Shown here: piece by piece, positions 14,924 to 20,407 of the stretch
Layout: each line of letters begins with the position of its first letter
Numbering within the stretch: position 1 is the stretch's first letter
DNA from: DASZZV01 sp035544835
GTDB lineage: Bacteria > Acidobacteriota > Thermoanaerobaculia > Gp7-AA8
Assembly (NCBI GenBank): GCA_035544835.1
Contig: DASZZV010000321.1
Span: 1 to 20,407, forward strand
Length of the DNA stretch: 20,407 nt
Direction of reading: 5' to 3'
Program-made: the position numbers and the translations under genes
The notes under the pieces: model-generated
The model's database searches: none
What the model was told of the DNA's origin: nothing
Seen by the model: the letters and a program-made list of their open reading frames with translations, nothing else

Positions 14924-16062
14924 CTCGTCTCGACCGGCCCGAGCGGCGGAACCTTCATCTCCGTGTCGCGGGCCCGGCACCAGTGCGGGCCGGGCTTGTG
15001 AAGGCAACGGCCGTCGTGCCTCCAATATCTTCGCACGAGAGGGGCGAGCATCCGCTTCCACCACGTCGAACGATGCCATGCGGCCAGATAGCGATGGAAA
15101 TCCGGCGCGCCCGAGGCCTGTCGCACGAAATTCGATAGCCCGAGGTTCCCGCCCGATTCGTACAGGAAGCGGTTCACCAGGCTCGTTTCCTGTTTGTAGC
15201 CGAACGAGTCCCTCCACAGGGTGTCGTAGTCGACTCCCTCGAGGATGCTGCGGGCGGCCAGATTGCCGGTGGTGAGTGCGTAGCGGATCCCGAGGCCGAA
15301 GAGATAGTCCTGAAACCCGGCCGCTTCACCGACAAAGCGCGACGTTGCGGCTGTAGCCTCGGTCTTCAGGTGGAAGTTCATGTACGAGTAGCCGGTCCGG
15401 ACTTCCGAGGGAAGTGTGAATGGCGCAATGGCCTGGGCCTCGGCAAGGGAGTGTTCGAAATAGAGATCGATCTGTTTGAAGTCGGCGACGATGGCGCAAC
15501 CGAACGTGGCCCGCCCATCGAGGATGAAGAGGTAGGAGTATCCCCCCGGTGAGAACTTGTGATTGAAGTACACGTCCACCCGTTCGGGGTCATCGGAGGC
15601 GAAAGTGATTTCCTTAGCCAGTCCATCGGGCGACGCAGGTCCGGTGGCAACGATGTCAGCGTCTGCCGGATCGAGCCGGCTCTTGAAGCGCACTTCGACG
15701 CCGAGGTTCCGCGCCTGACTAAGAAGTCCCCGATCGAGCGTCCCTTCCTCCGCGCCTCGGCGGATGAAGTAACCATAGGGCGTCTCGCTCTTGATAGGAG
15801 ATTGCTTTCGATGATGGTCGTAAAAAGTGGCCCAGGTCGCGGGGCGGAAGTAAAAGTTCGTGGCGATTCCGATGCGGTCGAGAAAAGCCGGGATCGGCTC
15901 CGCTTCGGACGAGTTTTCGATGACCTGAAGATCGCCGATGAAGCGGGTTCCGACGTCGGCTTTGGCTTCGTGAACCTCGACTTTGCGACCGGCTCCGGCA
16001 AGGGCGATTGCCGCGGAGAGACCGGACGGTCCGGCACCGGCGATGCGAATGATCTCTGACAC
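14920..16062 (-). CDS. FAD-dependent oxidoreductase, geranylgeranyl reductase-like
   Basis: A 380-residue flavoprotein. The N-terminal Rossmann motif GAGPSG is at residues 9-14, with an acidic residue closing the second strand (VEVHEAK). The second FAD motif is GEAAGFQDYLFGLGIRYAL at about 245-263, where family members usually have GD. The sequence fits the geranylgeranyl reductase type, which saturates isoprenoid double bonds. The C-terminus holds Cys/His-rich CLHKPGPHWCRARD, a recognisable but unexplained tail. The start is GTG at 16062, and TACACT at 16075-16070 lies only 7 bases ahead, so the message could be leaderless. It is coupled to a prenyl synthase, so it may reduce that enzyme's product or substrate. 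The exact reaction is not known. Confidence 0.85.
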   Translation of the reverse strand: MSEIIRIAGAGPSGLSAAIALAGAGRKVEVHEAKADVGTRFIGDLQVIENSSEAEPIPAFLDRIGIATNFYFRPATWATFYDHHRKQSPIKSETPYGYFIRRGAEEGTLDRGLLSQARNLGVEVRFKSRLDPADADIVATGPASPDGLAKEITFASDDPERVDVYFNHKFSPGGYSYLFILDGRATFGCAIVADFKQIDLYFEHSLAEAQAIAPFTLPSEVRTGYSYMNFHLKTEATAATSRFVGEAAGFQDYLFGLGIRYALTTGNLAARSILEGVDYDTLWRDSFGYKQETSLVNRFLYESGGNLGLSNFVRQASGAPDFHRYLAAWHRSTWWKRMLAPLVRRYWRHDGRCLHKPGPHWCRARDTEMKVPPLGPVETR

Positions 16063-16106
16063 GCCGGAGAGTGTAGAGGATTAGGGAAGGGCGAGATCGG
16101 CATCTT

Positions 16107-16224
16107 GTGTAGCACAGGCACTCTTGCCTGTGTGTCGGCCGTCGAGGCCGAGCTCCCTGTAGCCTGCCCCAGGAACGCCACGGCTCGACGCCGCGGCACA
16201 CAGGCAAGAGTGCCTGTGCCACAC
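16107..16224. repeat. Long palindromic repeat between divergent genes
   Basis: Arms of 28 bases, starting GTGTAGCACAGGCACTCTTG at 16107-16134 and ending AGAGTGCCTGTGCCACAC at 16224, are complementary with one mismatch. Inner arms (GTCGAGGCC against GGCTCGACG) extend the pairing imperfectly. Repeats with a GGCACAGGCA...TGCCTGTG core are frequent in Acidobacteriota. It fills most of the gap between the FAD gene (-) and the transporter ATPase (+). Confidence 0.82.
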
Positions 16225-16280
16225 AGAAGCAAAGCCCCGATCGTTCGTTGGCACTGATCTTTCTTGTTACCATCGACGAG

Positions 16281-17369
16281 TTGAGCGACATTCCTGTTGT
16301 TCCCACTCCACAGCCTCTCGGTGCGACCGGGGATCAGGTGCGTGCACTTCACACATCGGAAGCGCCGGGCGAGACTCTGCTGGAAGTCCGCAACCTCACG
16401 ACCTCTTTCCCGACCGAAGAAGGTGAGGTGAAGGCCGTCGATCGCGTCTCGTTTTCGATCAAACGAGGTGAGGCGCTGGCGGTAGTCGGTGAGTCGGGCT
16501 GCGGGAAGAGCGTGACGGCGATGTCGATCATGCGGCTTCTGGTCAAGCCGGGGAGAATCAGTGGCGGAGAGATTCTCTTTCGCGGCAAGAATCTTCTGAG
16601 CCTCTCCGAGAACGAGATGCGCAAGCACCGCGGGAATGACATCGCCATGATCTTTCAGGAGCCGATGACTTCGCTCAACCCGGTCATGAAAATCGGCAGG
16701 CAGGTCGCCGAGGCAATACGCGTTCACCGCGATGTCTCGAAGAAGGAGGCCTGGAAGATCGCTGGAGAGATGCTGGAGCTCGTGGCGATTTCCGATCCGG
16801 TGAAGAGATTGGATGATTATCCGCATCAGCTGTCAGGCGGCATGCGCCAGCGCGTCATGATCGCTATGGCCTTATCGTGCAATCCCGAGCTTCTGATCGC
16901 CGATGAGCCAACTACCGCTCTCGACGTCACCATTCAGGCGCAGATCATGGAGATCCTCGGCCGGCTTCAGAAGCAGCTCGGACTGGCCGTGCTTCTAATC
17001 ACGCACGACCTCGGTGTCGTCGCGGAATTCTGTGAGCGCGTCATCGTGATGTACACCGGACGCATCGTCGAGGAAGCGCCGGTCGATGAGCTGTTCCGCA
17101 ATCCCAGCCATCCCTACACGCGAGGTCTGCTGGCTTCTCTGCCAAATCTGGATCAGGACATCAACCGCCCGTCACGCCTCGCCACCATCAAGGGCATGGT
17201 TCCCAGTCCACTGTCATTGCCGCCGGGATGCAAATTCAATCCGAGATGTCCCGACGTGATGGACATCTGTCTCGGAAACGAGCCTGCGCGCATCGGGGTC
17301 GGCGAAAAGCATGATGCTCGCTGCTACCTCTACGGCAACGAGGCGGATCCAGAGAGGATTACCAACTGA
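16281..17369 (+). CDS. dppD: Peptide-type ABC transporter ATPase, DppD/OppD family
   Basis: A cytoplasmic ATPase subunit of a di/oligopeptide (or nickel) importer. Numbered from the TTG at 16281 (362 residues): Walker A GESGCGKS at 70-77, Q-loop in MIFQEPMTSLNP, signature LSGGMRQRV near 183, Walker B LLIADEPTTALD near 204, H-loop ITHD near 241. The C-terminal CKFNPRCPDVMDIC is the cysteine-bearing tail typical of this family. The start is uncertain: no ATG fits; TTG at 16248 would add a hydrophobic stretch unlikely for this protein, and GTG at 16338 (GGGG 5 bases upstream) would drop 19 residues. The stop overlaps the next gene by one base (TGATG). No permease or binding-protein gene is nearby, so the substrate and partners are unknown. 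Confidence 0.9.
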   Translation: MSDIPVVPTPQPLGATGDQVRALHTSEAPGETLLEVRNLTTSFPTEEGEVKAVDRVSFSIKRGEALAVVGESGCGKSVTAMSIMRLLVKPGRISGGEILFRGKNLLSLSENEMRKHRGNDIAMIFQEPMTSLNPVMKIGRQVAEAIRVHRDVSKKEAWKIAGEMLELVAISDPVKRLDDYPHQLSGGMRQRVMIAMALSCNPELLIADEPTTALDVTIQAQIMEILGRLQKQLGLAVLLITHDLGVVAEFCERVIVMYTGRIVEEAPVDELFRNPSHPYTRGLLASLPNLDQDINRPSRLATIKGMVPSPLSLPPGCKFNPRCPDVMDICLGNEPARIGVGEKHDARCYLYGNEADPERITN

Positions 17370-18538
17370 TGCTGGCGTCGCAGAATCCCGCCGAGTCGAG
17401 GCCGCAGGCCACACCCGAGCTCCCCCGAGGGGCAGGGGAGACGTTGTTGGAGGTTCGTGATCTGAAGAAGTACTTTCCGGTGAACCGCGGCCTGCTCAGC
17501 AGGACGGTCGCGAACGTGAAGGCGGTCGACGGCGTCAGCTTCGCCGTTTCGAAAGGCGAGACTCTCGGACTGGTCGGCGAGTCAGGCTCCGGTAAGACCA
17601 CCATCGGTCGCTGCATCCTCCGTCTCATTGAGCCGACTTCGGGGTCGGTCCGCTTCGACGGGTCCGAGGTGTTGTCGCTGAATTCCGGCGACATGCGGAA
17701 GATGCGACAGCACATGCAGATCGTTTTTCAGGATCCGTACGGCTCGCTGAACCCGCGCATGCGCGTCGGCACGATCATCGAGGAACCGCTGATCATTCAT
17801 GGTGGCCTGTCCAACCACGATCGGGAGGCCAGGGTCGCGCAGCTACTCGAGCGTGTCGGGCTGAGCCCGGATTACATGAAGCGTTATCCGCACGAGTTCT
17901 CGGGTGGACAGCGCCAGCGCATCGGAGTCGCCCGGGCGCTGGCCACGAATCCGAAATTCCTCGTTCTCGACGAGCCGGTCTCAGCCCTCGACGTCTCCGT
18001 ACAAGCGCAGGTTCTCAATCTGCTTCAGGATCTTCAGGACGAGCTGGGGCTGACCTATCTCTTCATCGCTCACGGCCTGGCTGTGGTCGAGCACATCTCG
18101 CAACGCGTGGCCGTCATGTACCTCGGTAAGATCATGGAACTGGCCGATCGCCGTTCGTTGTACGAAGATCCATTGCATCCGTATACGAAGGCCCTGCTCT
18201 CCGCCGTTCCGATCCCCGACCCATCCATTCGCAAAAAACGGATCCTGCTGAGCGGAGACATCCCGACACCACTGAATCCGCCGACTGGCTGCGTGTTTCA
18301 CACGCGCTGTCCCATTGCACAGTTCCCGATCTGTTCCGAGCAGGTTCCGGCCCTCGTCGAACACAAGCCGGGACAATTCGCGGCCTGTCATTTCGCAGGG
18401 GCTCCTGTCGAGACGACGGGGCAGGGCGGCGCAGGGATGGAGGGCGTGATTCCCACGGCGCCCGTTGAACCGAGCAAGGGTTTCATTGCCGACGAAGGAA
18501 CGCCGCTCGTTCTCATCCCGCCGGTGAAGGAAGAGTAG
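17369..18538 (+). CDS. dppF: Peptide-type ABC transporter ATPase, DppF/OppF family
   Basis: A 389-residue partner ATPase forming a heterodimer with the preceding gene product. Walker A GESGSGKT at 70-77, Q-loop IVFQDPYGSLNPR, signature FSGGQRQRIG near 177, Walker B FLVLDEPVSALD near 196-207, and the C-terminal CVFHTRCPIAQFPIC tail of the family. The switch motif reads AHGL (His235, Gly236) where the family nearly always has AHDL; the histidine is kept. The protein carries about 50 extra residues after the family tail, rich in Gly, Pro and Val, with no recognised domain. Its ATG overlaps the upstream stop. As with its neighbour, the permease genes are not in the window. Confidence 0.91.
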   Translation: MLASQNPAESRPQATPELPRGAGETLLEVRDLKKYFPVNRGLLSRTVANVKAVDGVSFAVSKGETLGLVGESGSGKTTIGRCILRLIEPTSGSVRFDGSEVLSLNSGDMRKMRQHMQIVFQDPYGSLNPRMRVGTIIEEPLIIHGGLSNHDREARVAQLLERVGLSPDYMKRYPHEFSGGQRQRIGVARALATNPKFLVLDEPVSALDVSVQAQVLNLLQDLQDELGLTYLFIAHGLAVVEHISQRVAVMYLGKIMELADRRSLYEDPLHPYTKALLSAVPIPDPSIRKKRILLSGDIPTPLNPPTGCVFHTRCPIAQFPICSEQVPALVEHKPGQFAACHFAGAPVETTGQGGAGMEGVIPTAPVEPSKGFIADEGTPLVLIPPVKEE

Positions 18539-18577
18539 CGGCTCTTCGCCCGGCTCTTTGGTTTCGCGATCCGAGGC

Positions 18578-18733
18578 GTAGGGCCGCACGGCGTGCGGCC
18601 GATACCCTTTCGGCGAACACCATATACACGAATACATTGCCCATAAGTCCAGGTCCCCGGCCGTTAATCACCTGGACTTTGTGTAGGTAGTCTTTCGCGG
18701 GCAAGGTACCGGCCGCACGCCGTGCGGCCCTAC
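18578..18733. repeat. REPIN-like repeat pair, copy 2
   Basis: The same two inverted GC palindromes as at 11747-11876 (GTAGGGCCGCACGGCGTGCG at the left end, its complement ending in CCCTAC at 18733), about 105 bases apart. Here the ATACCCTTTCGG arm is on the left and the GGTACC arm on the right, so the element is inverted relative to copy 1. Its spacer differs and contains another hairpin, GTCCAGGT (18647-18654) with ACCTGGAC (18670-18677), which might end the transporter transcript. The whole gap 18539-18804 holds no gene. Confidence 0.75.
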
Positions 18734-18804
18734 GCCAACACCTTCCCGCCGCGAGCTTTCGCCAGGACTCCCGCTGGTACGATACAAGCACTGGCGAGGA
18801 GCCG

Positions 18805-20244
18805 ATGAGAGTAAGAACAATCAGAGACCTTCTCCAGGTCCTTTCCGACGCTGAGTTTCGTGGAACGTTCGCTCATCAGCGACGTGTCGTCCGCGGATTC
18901 TCCACCGACAGTCGAACCGTAGGGAAGGGAAACGCCTTCGTGGCCCTCAGCGGTGAAAACTTCGACGGCCACAAGTTCGTCGGCACTGCTGCGGAGAAAG
19001 GATCCTCCGTTGCGATCGTGAGCCGGGCCTGGGCATCGTCGAATCCCTCGGCCGACTTCAAGATCCCACTCGTAGTCGTCGATGACCCCCTCGTTGCCTA
19101 CGGACGAATCGCCTCGAGCCACCGGCAGTCCTTCGACATCCCCGTGCTGGCCGTGGCCGGATCGAATGGAAAGACGACGACTAAGGAGATGATCGCTGAC
19201 GTTTTGCTACAGAAGTACCGCGTGGTGATGACTGAGGGAAATCTGAACAACCTGATCGGAACGCCGGCCACGCTGCTGAGGATCACCGCCGAGCATGAGG
19301 TGGCAGTGATCGAGATCGGGACGAATGCGCCGGGCGAGATTGCGCGGCTGGCGGAGATCGTCAGACCGACCCATGGAATCATCACCAACATCGGTCGCGA
19401 GCATCTGGAGCTCCTGAAGAACCTCGAGGGGGTAGCACGCGAAGAGGGCGCGCTGTTCGACTATCTGCACGGCTCGGGCGGCACAGCGCTGATCAACATG
19501 GACGATTCTCGTCTGGCGCCCTGGGCGAAGGAGACGCCTTTACGCATGACCTACGGAACCAGGGGACGGCCCGACGTGAAGGGAAAGATCACGGCCAACC
19601 GTTTCGCTCTGATCGAGATGTGGTTTACCGATCGGCGTCGAGAGGGCGGCAGAGCGCATCAGGTCAGCCTCCAAACGCCCGGGATTCATTCCGGCGTCAA
19701 CGCCCTTGCAGCGGTGACGGCCGGGCTGGCCCTCAAGGTCTCCGTTCCGAACATCCGGAAGGCGCTGGCCGCGTTCAAGCCGCGGGAGTATCACTCCGGC
19801 TACGCTCGCCTTGCACCGATGCGCGCTTCCAACGGCGCCTTGATCCTCAACGACACCTACAACGCCAATCCCGATTCTGTCCGGGTTGGAATTCAGGCCC
19901 TTATCGCAACGAAGCCCGATCGAAGGGGTCGTCGCATCGTCGTACTCGGGGACATGCGCGAACTGGGCGCCAGCTCGGCCCATGAGCACGAGGAAGTGGG
20001 AAGAAGCCTGTTGGCATCGAAGAAGATCGACGCCACGTTCTTTGTGGGAAGCGAGATGCGCCGAGCACATGACGTCATCGCGAAATCGGCGTCAAGGATC
20101 GAAACCTTTTTCTTCGAGGACAAGGTTGCTCTGGCCGATCTGCTCAAGCAGATGTTGCGGTCGCAGGACATCGTGCTGGTGAAGGGGTCGCGTGGAATGC
20201 AGATGGAGGACGTCGTGAAGTCGCTGGCGGCCTCGGCGGGTTAG
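18805..20244 (+). CDS. murF: UDP-MurNAc-tripeptide-D-Ala-D-Ala ligase (MurF)
   Basis: A 479-residue cytoplasmic ligase that adds D-Ala-D-Ala to the peptidoglycan precursor. The N-terminal domain (about 1-110) carries STDSRTVGKGNAFVAL. The central ATPase has GSNGKTTTKE at 119-128 and TEGNLNNLIGTP. The C-terminal domain has LNDTYNANPDSV near 348, VLGDMRELG, and KGSRGMQME near the end. At the place where Mur ligases usually have a carbamylated lysine (AK.KGE), this protein reads AREEGALF, with Glu214 aligned to the lysine. The ATG is preceded by GAGGAGCCG, a good but close ribosome site. It stands alone, not in a division and cell-wall cluster, between a transporter gene pair and a repeat array. 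Confidence 0.95.
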   Translation: MRVRTIRDLLQVLSDAEFRGTFAHQRRVVRGFSTDSRTVGKGNAFVALSGENFDGHKFVGTAAEKGSSVAIVSRAWASSNPSADFKIPLVVVDDPLVAYGRIASSHRQSFDIPVLAVAGSNGKTTTKEMIADVLLQKYRVVMTEGNLNNLIGTPATLLRITAEHEVAVIEIGTNAPGEIARLAEIVRPTHGIITNIGREHLELLKNLEGVAREEGALFDYLHGSGGTALINMDDSRLAPWAKETPLRMTYGTRGRPDVKGKITANRFALIEMWFTDRRREGGRAHQVSLQTPGIHSGVNALAAVTAGLALKVSVPNIRKALAAFKPREYHSGYARLAPMRASNGALILNDTYNANPDSVRVGIQALIATKPDRRGRRIVVLGDMRELGASSAHEHEEVGRSLLASKKIDATFFVGSEMRRAHDVIAKSASRIETFFFEDKVALADLLKQMLRSQDIVLVKGSRGMQMEDVVKSLAASAG

Positions 20245-20261
20245 CGGCCAGATGGTAACTT

Positions 20262-20407
20262 CCAGTATTTACGCTGGTTTCCAGACCTTTGTCATCCTGA
20301 AGCCGCCGCGGCGAAGGATCTCCAGCGGCAGGATCTGAATTCAGATCGCTATATCTTGAGATCCTTCGCTGCGGCTTCTAAGAAACTCCCAGTATTTACG
20401 CGGGTTC
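20262..20407. repeat. Large hairpin repeat copy 2, flanked by direct repeats
   Basis: Positions 20289-20377 repeat the hairpin of 9059-9144 with very few changes (an extra A in CCTGAAGCC, and CTGAATTC for GTGAATTT). On each side lies a copy of a short motif: CCAGTATTTACGCTGG at 20262-20277 and CCCAGTATTTACGCGGG at 20388-20404. The right flank CTAAGAAACT...AGTATTTA also occurs, inverted, beside the first hairpin (9171-9195). The array runs off the window's right edge. No gene is visible after murF. Confidence 0.8.

Noticed and set aside
14924..15217. Upstream extension of the prenyl synthase
   Set aside because: It lies wholly inside the FAD gene in another frame and has no family similarity; the ATG at 14923 gives normal length.
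15378..16826. Long 482-codon minus-strand frame crossing the FAD gene and the transporter gap
   Set aside because: It overlaps the FAD gene in another frame, crosses a palindromic repeat and lies antisense to a clear ATPase gene; its sequence is low-complexity Arg/Ser/Pro.

Overview
The window looks like ordinary chromosome from a GC-rich, Gram-negative-type bacterium. It has lipid-exported cupredoxins, a receptor Ser/Thr kinase, MurF, and many short palindromic intergenic repeats. A secreted 246-residue protein, the HAMP-kinase fusion, the DUF1579-like remnant and the repeat families (hairpins built on GTCATCCTGAG, GGCACAGGCACTCTTGCC and GGCGGCATCCTGCCGCC) resemble what I know of Acidobacteriota. 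That placement is an inference from style, not from a marker search. I see no rRNA, tRNA, CRISPR array, transposase or phage gene.

Layout. Positions 1-484 carry no convincing gene; two hairpins at the far left suggest the end or leader of a minus-strand transcript. Positions 485-4660 (+) hold two tandem exported amicyanin-like cupredoxins followed at once by a 923-residue membrane protein with sensor, HAMP, degenerate cyclase and Ser/Thr kinase domains. Positions 4678-5198 hold a nested palindrome and a decayed DUF1579-like gene (frameshift near its end, front half missing). Positions 5259-12157 (-) are a macromolecular-synthesis cluster, read in the order rpsU, mutS2, dnaG, rpoD, with repeats in the mutS2/dnaG and rpsU/mutS2 gaps and a clear promoter and terminator around rpsU. 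Positions 12363-13155 (-) hold udk preceded by a 53-residue zinc-ribbon gene. Positions 13249-16062 (-) hold an FAD-dependent geranylgeranyl-reductase-like gene, a squalene/phytoene synthase overlapping it by four bases, and a secreted protein. Positions 16281-18538 (+) hold two overlapping peptide-type ABC transporter ATPases without permeases. Positions 18805-20244 (+) hold murF, followed by a second copy of the large hairpin seen upstream of dnaG.

How the genes work together. The most distinctive unit is the cupredoxin pair plus receptor kinase, which may couple periplasmic copper or redox state to cytoplasmic phosphorylation. The isoprenoid pair (FAD reductase plus head-to-head prenyl synthase) is probably one short pathway. 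The rpsU-mutS2-dnaG-rpoD group links translation, recombination control, replication priming and transcription in a classic arrangement, but has been opened up by repeat insertions. One of these repeats reaches the 5' end of dnaG and confuses its start.

The clearest new-looking observations are: the second cupredoxin begins with a relic copy of the kinase gene's first codons, a scar of the tandem duplication; the kinase's cyclase domain has lost a metal-binding aspartate; and two REPIN-like repeat pairs lie in opposite orientation.
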